Assembly: GCA_021647885.1 (NCBI GenBank)
Contig: JAKITV010000008.1
Location: forward strand, 1-64,000
Direction of reading: 5' to 3'
Origin: Flavobacteriaceae bacterium
GTDB lineage: Bacteria > Bacteroidota > Bacteroidia > Flavobacteriales > Flavobacteriaceae
DNA length: 64,000 nucleotides
In this document: positions 34,878 to 44,212 of the stretch, one piece after another
Numbering within the stretch: the stretch's first letter is position 1
Layout: each line of letters begins with the position of its first letter
Translations under genes and position numbers: made by a program
Notes under the pieces: generated by a model
Told to the model about the DNA's origin: nothing
Databases searched by the model: none
Seen by the model: the letters and a program-made list of their open reading frames with translations, nothing else

Positions 34878-36437
34878 TTAGTTTGTTAACTCTATAAATA
34901 CAGGTGATACTTTTTTAAGTATTATACTTACACCTTTTGCTTTAGCTTGTATATCAAATATTTGCACAGCAGATCCACGCTTTGCTTTTCTTAACGCTTG
35001 TTTTGCTCTACTATTTAACTTGCCTCCACTAACATTTATTGTAGGCTGTCCAGGAACTTTAAATTTAAATCCAGAAACATTTAACGGTAATTCGAAATCA
35101 AAATCTTCAAACTTTGCGCCAATAGTTGATATTTCAAGGCTATTACGCTGCATTTTTACTAAACCATTTTCACCACGAATGGTTCCTGTTGGTCTAGGTA
35201 AATCTTTGATTCTAAATTTAGCTCTGTCGTTTACTTTTTCGCCTCCTGGTAAAGTACCACTAACATTAATAGTAACTTCTCTACCCTTAACTTTAGTAAC
35301 ATCAATTACATATTTACTTCCTTTAATTTGAGTTAAGCCAGATGCATTAGCTTTAACATTATTATCGGAAATACCTGCAAAAGAAATCGTCATAGGGTTT
35401 TTTACACCACGATATACCACATTCATTTTATCGGCTGAAATTGTTGCAGCATTTGGTTTTGGAACTGTAAAAAAAGATTGTGATACTGGAACTTTTAATT
35501 CTTCTCCGTCTTGAGCGAAAATTAAATTCCCTTCAATTTTATGTTCTCCTGGTCTTCCTGAACCAACATTTAATTTTACTCCTCCTCCTTCAATTACAAA
35601 ATCAATATCTTCTTTTAATTTTCTGCCGTCTAAAGTCAACTCTACTCTAGAAGGTTTAGTTGATTCATCAGTACGACCTAATACAATTTGTCCATCAAAC
35701 ACTTCTCCATTAAAGTAAGCCGATTTAGAAGTTTCTAATAAGGTAGTATATTTTGACATAGAAACTTCATCGGTAAGCTTTCCTTGTAACATTGATGACA
35801 TTACTTCAGATTCAGTTGTCTTAATATCTGCCTGTAACTGTGTCATTTTGGTTAAAGAGGCTACTAAAGGAAACCCTTTATAGTGGTAATCTAACCACTG
35901 TAATACATTGCCATCTCTGTTTGTTACAGGATCTGTTGCAAATTTCTTTTTAACGTCTTCTGCAATACTAGGAAAATCTTTACCTATTACTTCAACAATA
36001 CCATTTTTGAATTTTGCTATTTCATCTAAAAATTCTTGACCTTCAGGCTTCAATTTTCCACCTTTAAAGAAATTATCATCTAAATAATCTCCTCTATCCA
36101 TAATCTCATAATCACTAGGATCATCAACCGTTGCGGTCATTTTACCTTTTAACTCTGTCAAGTATGTGTTTAAGTTATTTGCTAAAACCCGAACTTGAGT
36201 TGCTTGATTTTTTAAAGGTTCATACTTTGCGGGTTGGTCGATTGCTTGCTGTTCTAAACCAGCAAAAAAGGCTGAGTTTTTATTTGTAGCTGCTTCATTA
36301 GATTCGGTTAATTTTTCGTTCATTAATCCAAATGCTGAAAGCACTTCTTTCGACATATTTAATGCTAACATCGCAATGAAGATTAAATACATCAAGTTTA
36401 TCATTTTTTGCCTTGAAGACAATTTTGCTCCTGCCAT
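34878..36437 (-). CDS. gldM: GldM, type IX secretion motor/stator protein
   Basis: A 519-residue protein beginning MAGAKLSSRQKMINLMYLIFIAMLALNM, with the single N-terminal transmembrane helix that packs against GldL, then a long periplasmic part. The periplasmic domains D1-D4 are the expected length; GTIRGENGLVKMQRNSLEIS and the C-terminal KKVSPVFIELTN belong to the last domains, which contact the GldKN ring. It transmits proton-driven rotation from the inner membrane to the secretion pore and gliding adhesins. Confidence 0.97.
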   Translation of the reverse strand: MAGAKLSSRQKMINLMYLIFIAMLALNMSKEVLSAFGLMNEKLTESNEAATNKNSAFFAGLEQQAIDQPAKYEPLKNQATQVRVLANNLNTYLTELKGKMTATVDDPSDYEIMDRGDYLDDNFFKGGKLKPEGQEFLDEIAKFKNGIVEVIGKDFPSIAEDVKKKFATDPVTNRDGNVLQWLDYHYKGFPLVASLTKMTQLQADIKTTESEVMSSMLQGKLTDEVSMSKYTTLLETSKSAYFNGEVFDGQIVLGRTDESTKPSRVELTLDGRKLKEDIDFVIEGGGVKLNVGSGRPGEHKIEGNLIFAQDGEELKVPVSQSFFTVPKPNAATISADKMNVVYRGVKNPMTISFAGISDNNVKANASGLTQIKGSKYVIDVTKVKGREVTINVSGTLPGGEKVNDRAKFRIKDLPRPTGTIRGENGLVKMQRNSLEISTIGAKFEDFDFELPLNVSGFKFKVPGQPTINVSGGKLNSRAKQALRKAKRGSAVQIFDIQAKAKGVSIILKKVSPVFIELTN

Positions 36438-36477
36438 AACTGATTAGTTTTAGGTTATTAAATGGATTAAATTCTAA

Positions 36478-37116
36478 TTAGTTTTTGTTCATTGCAGAAA
36501 GCATTCCACCATAAACACCATTTAATGATGATAAGTTAGTAGTTAATGAGGCCATTTGCTCTTTTAATTTCCCTGCATTGTCATTAACTTCTTCGTTAAT
36601 CGTAGCTTGGCGGTTAACAGTTTCTAACTGTACTTTATATAAACTGTTTAAAGATTCCATTTGTGCAGCTGCTAAAGACATTTCTTCGCTATACTTTTGA
36701 GTAGCGTTCATTCCTTCTACAGTAGGTGCCATGCTTTTTGCAGCTCCTTCAAAGTTTTTAATGCTATCGCCTAAACTTGTCATAAGTTCTCCATCTATTT
36801 GAGCTTCTTTAAGTAATTCATCTAATTTTTTAGATAGTAATCCTTCAGCATCTTTAGAAGCATCTTCTTTATTAGCTCTTCCTCCTTGTAATTCTGGATA
36901 TACTAAAGCCCAGTCTAAATCATCGTCAACTGGCTCGAAAGCTGAAATAGCAAAAATAATTGCTTCAGTAATAAGACCAAATGCTAACATTACATTACCT
37001 GTTAGTGGTCCGATTTCAAAATGAATAATTTTAAATAGTGCTCCAATAATTACTATTGATGCTCCAAATCCGTAAGCCATATTCATAAACTTCTTACTTG
37101 CTCTTGATTGTGCCAT
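36478..37116 (-). CDS. gldL: GldL, proton-channel subunit of the type IX secretion motor
   Basis: A 212-residue inner-membrane protein with two transmembrane helices at about 11-32 and 41-60 and a cytoplasmic coiled tail. The helices carry the charged residues expected in GldL: K29 and H32 in LFKIIHFE, and the key glutamate E51 in LITEAIIF. EPVDDDLDWALVYPEL follows the second helix. GldL and GldM form the rotary motor; gldL lies 40 bp upstream of gldM. Confidence 0.97.
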   Translation of the reverse strand: MAQSRASKKFMNMAYGFGASIVIIGALFKIIHFEIGPLTGNVMLAFGLITEAIIFAISAFEPVDDDLDWALVYPELQGGRANKEDASKDAEGLLSKKLDELLKEAQIDGELMTSLGDSIKNFEGAAKSMAPTVEGMNATQKYSEEMSLAAAQMESLNSLYKVQLETVNRQATINEEVNDNAGKLKEQMASLTTNLSSLNGVYGGMLSAMNKN

Positions 37117-37136
37117 AATATTTATTTTTAGTTAAG

Positions 37137-38516
37137 TTATTTTCTTTTAATTTTTTTCGTTCCGTTTTTTGTTATTTCTGTTCCCATATAATCTTGTACT
37201 GTTCGGAAACCAATATAACTTCTTGCAGAATCTGCATATTCGTAATCTCTGGAACTTACTTGTAAGAAGTAAGCAACATCTTTCCAAGATCCTCCACGAA
37301 CAACTTTACGTTCGTTATCTGAATCGTTTACATTTGGATTGATTGTTGAAGTATATTCGTAAGAGGATGGGTCGTAAGATGAATGAACCCACTCTGATAC
37401 ATTTCCAGCCATATTATAAAGGTTATAATCATTTGGTTCATACGATTTTGCCTCTACAGTATATAAGGCTTGATCTGCTGCATAATCTCCTCTTAAAGGT
37501 TTAAAGTTTGCCATAAAACAACCTCTATCGTTTATTGCATAAGGTCCTCCCCAAGGAAATGTTGCACCTTGAAGACCTCCTCTTGCTGCATATTCCCATT
37601 CAGATTCAGAAGGTAACCTAAATCCATTTACGTTTTGTTTACTTCTTTTCTTTTGATACGTATTCTTTTTTAATGTACGCCATTGGCAAAATGCTTTGGC
37701 TTGTTTCCAAGTTATACCTACAACTGGATAATCTCCGTATGCATCATGCCAGAAATAGTCATTATGCATTGGCTCATTATATGAATACTTGAAATCTCTT
37801 ATCCATACAGTTGTGTCTGGGTAAATTTCTATTTCTTCTCTTTCAATAACATCGCTACGTTTCAGCTCTCTGTAATTAGCAGCTGATTTAATATCCATAT
37901 ATGTATATTGAAATTTAAATTTTGTTACATCCCAAGTGCGTTCTCCATTATAAGATTCTTCTATTGGCAGATACATTGTATCCATAACCTCTGCATAATA
38001 AACATCTGGATATTCATCGGTATCAAAAATTAAGTCAACATCATGATTTAATTTTCTACCTTCATAACCTGTATCTCCTAAACCACTATAATTATCTAAC
38101 ATATACTTTTCGTAAACGGTCATATTTGTTGTATCAGCGTCTTTAAAAGCAAATTGCCCAATTCCATCTGAATCTGGATCGGTTTCTCCAACCTCATCTG
38201 CCAGAATAGCAAGTTTTGTTCTAATTATAGAATCTCTAACCCAATTTACAAATTCACGATACTCGCTATTTGTAATTTCAGTTTCATCCATATAAAATGC
38301 TCTTACTGTAACTGTTTTAGTAGGTGCATCTTTTACTCCTGCCAAATCGTCGTCCGATTTACCCATAATAAAAGCACCTCCAGGCACTAAAGTCATTCCA
38401 TAAGGCTTTTCGGGATGCCATTTTTTTCCTTTAACTCCTACCAATTCTCCTCTATCTCCTGAACCACAACTGGTTAATAGGGCTAAAATTGCGGTTACTA
38501 ATACTAACTTTTTCAT
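37137..38516 (-). CDS. gldK: GldK, outer-membrane lipoprotein of the type IX secretion ring
   Basis: A 459-residue lipoprotein. The signal peptide ends with the lipobox LLTSCGSG, followed by KGKKWHPEKPYGMTLVPGGAFIMG and a sulfatase-modifying-factor (FGE-like) domain with DGIGQFAFKD, GFRLPSESEWEYAARGG and NMAGNVSEWV. The fold is FGE-like but serves as a structural ring protein. The frame begins two codons upstream with ATGTAC; the ATG at 38516 gives the normal signal peptide. It is the first gene of the operon and has a good promoter candidate. Confidence 0.96.
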   Translation of the reverse strand: MKKLVLVTAILALLTSCGSGDRGELVGVKGKKWHPEKPYGMTLVPGGAFIMGKSDDDLAGVKDAPTKTVTVRAFYMDETEITNSEYREFVNWVRDSIIRTKLAILADEVGETDPDSDGIGQFAFKDADTTNMTVYEKYMLDNYSGLGDTGYEGRKLNHDVDLIFDTDEYPDVYYAEVMDTMYLPIEESYNGERTWDVTKFKFQYTYMDIKSAANYRELKRSDVIEREEIEIYPDTTVWIRDFKYSYNEPMHNDYFWHDAYGDYPVVGITWKQAKAFCQWRTLKKNTYQKKRSKQNVNGFRLPSESEWEYAARGGLQGATFPWGGPYAINDRGCFMANFKPLRGDYAADQALYTVEAKSYEPNDYNLYNMAGNVSEWVHSSYDPSSYEYTSTINPNVNDSDNERKVVRGGSWKDVAYFLQVSSRDYEYADSARSYIGFRTVQDYMGTEITKNGTKKIKRK

Positions 38517-38563
38517 GTACATAACTTGTGGTTAATTTTTATAGTTAATTATTTTTGAGAGTG

Positions 38564-38594
38564 TAAACATATTTATATATTTTTTAAAAAACAA
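38564..38594 (-). promoter_or_regulatory. Promoter candidate for gldKLMN
   Basis: On the minus strand TTG (38594-38592), a spacer of 20 bp, then TATGTTTA (38571-38564), one mismatch from TAnnTTTG. Spacing and sequence fit the Bacteroidetes -33/-7 promoter. The start codon is 48 bp further on. Confidence 0.65.
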
Positions 38595-38602
38595 CTTTTT
38601 AG

Positions 38603-38651
38603 GCAAAAAAAATGCATTTTATCCAAAAAAAATGCATTTCATCGATGAAAT
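38603..38651. repeat. 20-bp tandem duplication and 16-bp palindrome upstream of the gldK promoter
   Basis: Two copies of a 20-bp unit (CAAAAAAAATGCATTTTATC, second copy with one change) lie end to end. Directly attached is a perfect 16-bp palindrome ATTTCATCGATGAAAT (about 38636-38651). Both lie just upstream of the -33 element and could be a regulator-binding region. Confidence 0.7.
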
Positions 38652-38669
38652 CGATGTTATTTGTCTCAT

Positions 38670-39836
38670 CTAAACACTATTTTTTTTATACGCTTTATAC
38701 CATCTTTCAGGTATTTTCCCATTGCTTGCATCAAGATAATCTTCATACATGCATGGTAATAACGTAAACTGCTTTAATTTATTATTAACATTGGGCAAAA
38801 AAGGTATTTCTATCCACCAACGTCCTATCTTATTACTTTTATAAAATATTAGTTCTTCAGTCTCAATTAAAACAGTAAACTTTTGGTAACTTGATTTATC
38901 TGTAAAATCATCGTCCTTAACTCTACAATTTACACCTTCAATAAAATACCAAATTATTTGTGCCAATAACATTGCTGTTGCGTCATCGTCTTTTGATGGT
39001 CTATATTCATAAAGACCAAAAGAAGATACTTTATTGCTAATTCCTGCATATCTGGAAATTGCACAAATTTCTTTACCATCGAAACCATTAGGTGAAAATT
39101 TTTGTTTTACACTTACTTCTGAAGACCTTATACTACTTACATCTAAACTCACAATATTTGCATCCCTCATAACAGGTTCTACAAAACTAATATTATTTGT
39201 GATTTCTCCAAGTCTATAAGCTTCAAAATAAAGCTTATCCATTAAATCTATTTCTTCTTGTGAATTAAAATAGGTTTGATACCCTAATATTGAATAATTA
39301 AAAAGGTTGTATGGTTGCTCTAAAATTATCTTTCCTAGAAAACTATTATTCTTTATTGGTCTTGAAGAATCGCCCAAATCAAATTTACTGTCTATATTAA
39401 CAATGTTGACCATTGAAGAAAAATCATCATAAGCTCTATAATTAGCATAGGTTAAATCTTGGCTTCCGCCAATAATTACAGGTATAATATTCTTTTCTAA
39501 TAATATGGTTATGGTAGTTTGCAGAGCAAAATAAGTATCCTCAACAGCTTCGCCTTTTGGTATATCTCCTAAATCTGCAATTGTTAATTGCCAATTTCCT
39601 GGGAATAAGGCGTATAAAGATCTTCTAATTTCACTTAATTGAAAATCTTCGCCAATATAATTAACATCGTTCCTGTTTTCTAATACACCAACAATGGCAA
39701 TTTTTACATCATCTAAATCTGGAATACCGTGTTGTTGTGAATGGATTTTTAGTTTTCTTCCGAGTACTTGAGTTGATAGAAGCTCATTATGTGCTAAAAC
39801 CAAATCTTGAACAGGCGAGAGAAAACTAAAATTCAT
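38670..39836 (-). CDS. Ureohydrolase (arginase/formimidoylglutamase) fold protein, metal site lost
   Basis: A 388-residue protein with the ureohydrolase framework, e.g. PVIIGGSQDLTYANY and NIVNIDSKFDLGD. The catalytic metal motifs are altered: GGGHD appears as GGSQD (123-127), DAHxD as DSKFD (149-153) and SxDxDxxDP as SLDVSSIRSSE (230-240). Both manganese-binding histidines and most aspartates are thus missing, so arginase-type catalysis is unlikely. It lies between topA and gldK on the same strand, 3 bp after topA. A structural or regulatory role linked to gliding is a guess from position. Confidence 0.82.
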   Translation of the reverse strand: MNFSFLSPVQDLVLAHNELLSTQVLGRKLKIHSQQHGIPDLDDVKIAIVGVLENRNDVNYIGEDFQLSEIRRSLYALFPGNWQLTIADLGDIPKGEAVEDTYFALQTTITILLEKNIIPVIIGGSQDLTYANYRAYDDFSSMVNIVNIDSKFDLGDSSRPIKNNSFLGKIILEQPYNLFNYSILGYQTYFNSQEEIDLMDKLYFEAYRLGEITNNISFVEPVMRDANIVSLDVSSIRSSEVSVKQKFSPNGFDGKEICAISRYAGISNKVSSFGLYEYRPSKDDDATAMLLAQIIWYFIEGVNCRVKDDDFTDKSSYQKFTVLIETEELIFYKSNKIGRWWIEIPFLPNVNNKLKQFTLLPCMYEDYLDASNGKIPERWYKAYKKNSV

Positions 39837-39839
39837 GTA

Positions 39840-42326
39840 TTATTTCTTTTTTGCTGGAGACTTTTTTCTTGTTTTTTTCTTTGGTGCTTTTTTCTCTATA
39901 ATATCTTTTACTTCTTCAAGCGTAAATTTAGAAACATCTATTGTTTTAGGCAACTCTATTTTTATTTTTCCTTTAATTATATTGTGTCTTCCCCATCTTG
40001 CTTTTTCTACTCTAATGCCTTCGGCTTCCCAATGATGAATTAATTTATCTTTTTCCTTTTGAATTTTGTCTTCTATCAATTCTATAATATCCATTTCGGA
40101 TAAATTATCCCAGTCGTATTTTCTATTCACATTAATAAACATATTGTTCCATTTTATAAATGGACCAAAACGACCTTTTCCTTTTTGTACTGGTAATTCT
40201 TTATATGTATAAATTGGAGCATCTGCCTTTTCTTTCTCTTTTATAAGAATAATTGCTTCCTCAAGCTCTACATTTAAAGGATTGACTCCTTTTGGTAAAG
40301 ACACGAATTTTTTTCCGAATTTAACATATGGCCCAAACCTTCCGTTATTTACTTCTATGTCTTCGCCTTCATACATACCTAAACTTTTTGGAAGCTGAAA
40401 TAAATCCATTGCTTCTTCGTAAGTAATGGTATTAATTTGTTGCTCTGGAGACAAACTAGCAAATTGTGGTTTTTCTTCATCGTCTATAGTACCTATTTGA
40501 ACCATTGGTCCAAACTTGCCTAAACGCACACTTACTTCTCTACCTGTTTTTGGATCTTCTCCAAGAATACGTTTACCAGATTCTCTTTCAGCATTTGATT
40601 GCACGTCTTCTACTTTTGGATGAAAGTCTTTATAAAAATCCTTCATCATTTTAGTCCAACTCTGCTTTCCTTCAGCAATATTATCGAAATCTTCTTCAAC
40701 TTTAGCAGTAAAATTATAGTCTAAAATAGTTTCAAAATGATTTACTAAAAAGTCGGTAACAATCATTCCTATATCTGTAGGTACTAATTTACCTTTATCT
40801 GATCCTACTTTTTCGGTCAATAAACTATCTTTTACATTGCCGTTTTCAAGTGTCAACTGTGAATATTTACGTTCTACACCTTCAATTGCACCTTTATTTA
40901 CATATCCTCTATTTTGGATTGTAGAGATTGTTGGTGCATAAGTAGATGGACGACCAATACCAAGCTCTTCTAATTTCTTAACCAAAGACGCTTCGGTAAA
41001 TCTATATGGTGCACGTGTATATCGTTCGGTTGCTGTAATATAATTATTTTGAAGTATTTGATTAGCCTGTAAAGCTGGAAGCATACCTTCTTGCTCATGG
41101 TTTTCATCATCAGTCCCTTCTAGATATACCTTTAAAAACCCATCAAATTTAATCACTTCCCCATTAGCTGTAAAAAGATCGTTATGTGATGATGCATTAA
41201 TCTTTACTATGGTTTTTTCTAATTGGGCTTCACTCATTTGTGAAGCTATTGTACGTTTCCAAATCAATTCGTACAATCGTGCTTGATCTCTATCGATATT
41301 TACCGAACTACGAGAAAAATCGGTTGGACGAATTGCCTCATGCGCTTCTTGTGCGCCTTTGGATTTTCCTTTATAATTTCTTGGTTTGCTATACTGCGAA
41401 CCATAGGTGTTATTAATTTCAACTTCGGCAGCTTGACGTGCATCGTTAGATAAATTAACACTATCGGTTCTCATATAAGTAATTAAACCAGCTTCGTAAA
41501 GACGCTGTGCCATAGTCATGGTTTTACTTACTGAAAAATATAGTTTTCGTGAAGCTTCCTGCTGTAATGTTGATGTTGTGAAAGGTGCTGCTGGAGATTT
41601 TTTTAGAGGCTTCTTTTCTAAATCTGAAACTTTAAAACTTGCTGTAGCATTAGCTTCTAAAAATTTATAAGCCTCTTCTTTTGTAGCAAAGGTTTTTGGC
41701 AGTTTTGCTTTAAACGATTTCCCTTCTTCTGTTGAAAATTCGGCATCTATTCTATAGGATGCTTTTGGTTCAAAACTTAATATTTCACGTTCCCTCTCAA
41801 CAATTAAACGTACTGAAACCGATTGTACTCGTCCAGCCGATAAACCTCCTTTAATTTTACGCCAAAGGATTGGAGAGAGTTCGTAACCTACAATCCTATC
41901 TAATACACGACGCGCTTGTTGTGCATCTACTAAATCGTAATCGATTCCTCTTGGGTTTTCTACTGCTTTTTGAATTGCAGACTTCGTGATTTCATGAAAA
42001 ACTATACGCTTGGTTTTAGCTTTGTCCAGTTTTAAAGTCTCTGCCAAGTGCCAAGCAATAGCTTCTCCTTCTCTATCTTCATCACTTGCTAACCAAACCA
42101 TCTCAGCTTTTTTGGCTAAATCTTTTAATTTTTTTACAACTGCTTTTTTGTCTTTAGACACTTCGTATTTTGGCTTAAAATCGCCTTCAACATCTACACC
42201 TAACTCCTTCGACGGCAAGTCGGCAATATGCCCAAAACTGGATTCGACTTTAAAATCTTTACCAAGATATTTTTCAATAGTTTTTGCTTTAGCAGGTGAC
42301 TCAACAATTACTAAATTCTTCGCCAT
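39840..42326 (-). CDS. topA: DNA topoisomerase I
   Basis: A complete 828-residue type IA topoisomerase. The Toprim domain starts MAKNLVIVESPAKAKTIEKYLG and contains SDEDREGEAIAWHL; the active-site tyrosine lies in GLITYMRTDSVNLS. The C-terminus has repeated single-strand-binding modules without zinc cysteines (GRFGPYVKFGKKFVSLP; GRFGPFIKWNNMFINV) and a Lys-rich tail (KKAPKKKTRKKSPAKKK). It relaxes negative supercoils. The ureohydrolase-like gene begins 3 bp after its stop codon direction. Confidence 0.98.
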   Translation of the reverse strand: MAKNLVIVESPAKAKTIEKYLGKDFKVESSFGHIADLPSKELGVDVEGDFKPKYEVSKDKKAVVKKLKDLAKKAEMVWLASDEDREGEAIAWHLAETLKLDKAKTKRIVFHEITKSAIQKAVENPRGIDYDLVDAQQARRVLDRIVGYELSPILWRKIKGGLSAGRVQSVSVRLIVEREREILSFEPKASYRIDAEFSTEEGKSFKAKLPKTFATKEEAYKFLEANATASFKVSDLEKKPLKKSPAAPFTTSTLQQEASRKLYFSVSKTMTMAQRLYEAGLITYMRTDSVNLSNDARQAAEVEINNTYGSQYSKPRNYKGKSKGAQEAHEAIRPTDFSRSSVNIDRDQARLYELIWKRTIASQMSEAQLEKTIVKINASSHNDLFTANGEVIKFDGFLKVYLEGTDDENHEQEGMLPALQANQILQNNYITATERYTRAPYRFTEASLVKKLEELGIGRPSTYAPTISTIQNRGYVNKGAIEGVERKYSQLTLENGNVKDSLLTEKVGSDKGKLVPTDIGMIVTDFLVNHFETILDYNFTAKVEEDFDNIAEGKQSWTKMMKDFYKDFHPKVEDVQSNAERESGKRILGEDPKTGREVSVRLGKFGPMVQIGTIDDEEKPQFASLSPEQQINTITYEEAMDLFQLPKSLGMYEGEDIEVNNGRFGPYVKFGKKFVSLPKGVNPLNVELEEAIILIKEKEKADAPIYTYKELPVQKGKGRFGPFIKWNNMFINVNRKYDWDNLSEMDIIELIEDKIQKEKDKLIHHWEAEGIRVEKARWGRHNIIKGKIKIELPKTIDVSKFTLEEVKDIIEKKAPKKKTRKKSPAKKK

Positions 42327-42470
42327 ATTCGTTTTTTTGAGGGTACAAATGTATAGGAAAAAAAAGAAACCTTCCTAATTTTAATTTAAAACAGACCAAA
42401 AATTAAACTATTATGAATGGAAAAAGACTTAAAAAATAGAGGTAATTCGGGTTTTTGAAGTTTATTTTAT

Positions 42471-42884
42471 TTAATACGAATAGGTAATTGGGTCTGGATA
42501 ACCTTCTATGTGCAAAAGTATTTGGTTACTACCTTCAACTCTAATAGGGTTAAGATTAAATGTGACATTTCTACTAAATACTGCTAAACAATCTTCATCA
42601 TTAATTAGTTCAAGTTTAAGATAACGTTGTTCTGGAGAAGATTCTGCAACAGCACCAGAATCTACCAACTTAAATTCCCAACTATTACCATCGCATCCAC
42701 TTGCTGATAACGAGACAGCCAAACAATCTTCATTTATTTCAATTGAAACAAAGGTAAAATAAACAGATTCTAAATTATTATAATAGGCTTCATCAATTAA
42801 AACTACCTCGTCACAATCTTGTTCTTGTTCTTCAATATTAACATCGTCATCTGTGTCACATTGTGTATTTGTAAAACACAACAT
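42471..42884 (-). CDS. Putative lipoprotein of unknown function (start uncertain)
   Basis: From the ATG at 42884 the product has 137 residues and begins MLCFTNTQC. The same frame upstream reads IKYLKNILFIIVVMLCFTNTQC, a convincing lipoprotein signal peptide with basic n-region, hydrophobic core and Cys, but contains no ATG, GTG or TTG before the in-frame stop; the plausible start is ATT at 42923. The mature part is acidic, Cys-rich and not recognised (CLAVSLSASGCDGNSWEFKLVDSG). It follows the LVIVD lipoprotein gene by 11-49 bp. Confidence 0.65.
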   Translation of the reverse strand: MLCFTNTQCDTDDDVNIEEQEQDCDEVVLIDEAYYNNLESVYFTFVSIEINEDCLAVSLSASGCDGNSWEFKLVDSGAVAESSPEQRYLKLELINDEDCLAVFSRNVTFNLNPIRVEGSNQILLHIEGYPDPITYSY

Positions 42885-42933
42885 AACAACAATAATGAAT
42901 AATATGTTTTTTAAATATTTAATTTTAAACTCT

Positions 42934-44154
42934 TTATAATGTATATGTACTTATAAGATTTACTCCATTATCTATGTATTCGTATTGATAAAGAATTCCA
43001 TCTCCAATCATAATCAACACATTTTCTAAAGGAATTACATCTTTTGATTTTATGTCTTGATATTGAGCAAGCAACTCTATTTCCAATGGATTAGTTTTAT
43101 CATATACTTTTAATCCGGAAGTGCCATCGCAAACAAACAATAAGTTATCTTTAATTCCTAAACCATAAGGATTATCTAAACTGTAAAATGCGACTCGTAC
43201 AGGATAAGATTTATTACTAATATCTATTACTTCTAGAACACTTTCTTGTTGTCCGCATAAATTTCCTCCTCTTAATGTCAAATACGCATAATCACCATCA
43301 ACAACTACAGGATCGCAGCCTTCCCAGTGTGTAAATTCTGAAACATATTCTGGACTGGCAGCATTTTCTAAACTATAAATATACATACCGTTTGTGCTTC
43401 CTAAATACAAGTAACCATCTGCTTGAAACATGGCTTCAATGCTCCAACCTGCATATTGTGTGTTTTCTAAAACAGGTTGTGCTAAGTTAGCTATATTAAA
43501 AATTGACATCTCATTGCTTCCTACTGTATAGAGATAATTGTCAACGATTTGAAAACGCGCTAAAGAGCCTCCTGTTCCAACATCGCTATTAGCTAAATCC
43601 CCTCCTGTTTCTAATGTCATAAAATCATTGTCTGTATTAATTTCTCTTCGTTCTTGTGTTACTGTCCAACCCACAATAACCTGTGTGTTAGAGTCAAAAT
43701 TATTAAAATTCACTTCTTGAGCTTCTAAAGGAATTTGATAATCGTAAACCGAGAACACATCTTCCAAACGTTCAACTGGTTGAATACCATTAATATTAGA
43801 AATATCAAACACTAGCAAATCAATAGAACTATCGGCATACAAATAATTGTTTTTTATTGAGATATCAATATTTCCTGGAATTTTAAGATATGCAATTGCT
43901 GAAGGAGCTTCTGGATTGGTGTTATCAATTATATGAACCCCCTTAAACTCATCATTTACAAAAATGTAATTGTTGTAAGTATAGATTTTACCTGCTTCTT
44001 CAATATTTTGAGGACTAAGCACTTCTACAGAATTTCTAAATTCTGTTTTACTCATTATTTCAGGAGTTGCCACATTAACAATTTCATACTCTACTTTGCT
44101 ACATGACCACAATGTAATTACGGTAAATATCCAAAAAAGGTTTTTAAATTTCAT
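42934..44154 (-). CDS. LVIVD-repeat lipoprotein (beta-propeller)
   Basis: A 406-residue lipoprotein. Signal peptide MKFKNLFWIFTVITLWSCSK with lipobox Cys; the mature part consists of LVIVD-type repeats (VHIIDNTNPEAPSAIAYLKIPG; LEVIDISNKSYPVRVAFYSL; LKVYDKTNPLEIELLAQYQ) that would form a beta-propeller. The family is of unknown function, found on the cell surface. The frame runs 23 codons further upstream, but the signal peptide sets the start at 44154. Confidence 0.87.
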   Translation of the reverse strand: MKFKNLFWIFTVITLWSCSKVEYEIVNVATPEIMSKTEFRNSVEVLSPQNIEEAGKIYTYNNYIFVNDEFKGVHIIDNTNPEAPSAIAYLKIPGNIDISIKNNYLYADSSIDLLVFDISNINGIQPVERLEDVFSVYDYQIPLEAQEVNFNNFDSNTQVIVGWTVTQERREINTDNDFMTLETGGDLANSDVGTGGSLARFQIVDNYLYTVGSNEMSIFNIANLAQPVLENTQYAGWSIEAMFQADGYLYLGSTNGMYIYSLENAASPEYVSEFTHWEGCDPVVVDGDYAYLTLRGGNLCGQQESVLEVIDISNKSYPVRVAFYSLDNPYGLGIKDNLLFVCDGTSGLKVYDKTNPLEIELLAQYQDIKSKDVIPLENVLIMIGDGILYQYEYIDNGVNLISTYTL

Positions 44155-44212
44155 CAGATCTGTTTTAATATATAGATGCAAAACAACTAAAAAGGTTGCT
44201 TTAAAAAACCTT

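Noticed and set aside
38603-38642. CRISPR-like array
   Set aside because: Only two adjacent 20-bp copies without spacers and no cas genes.
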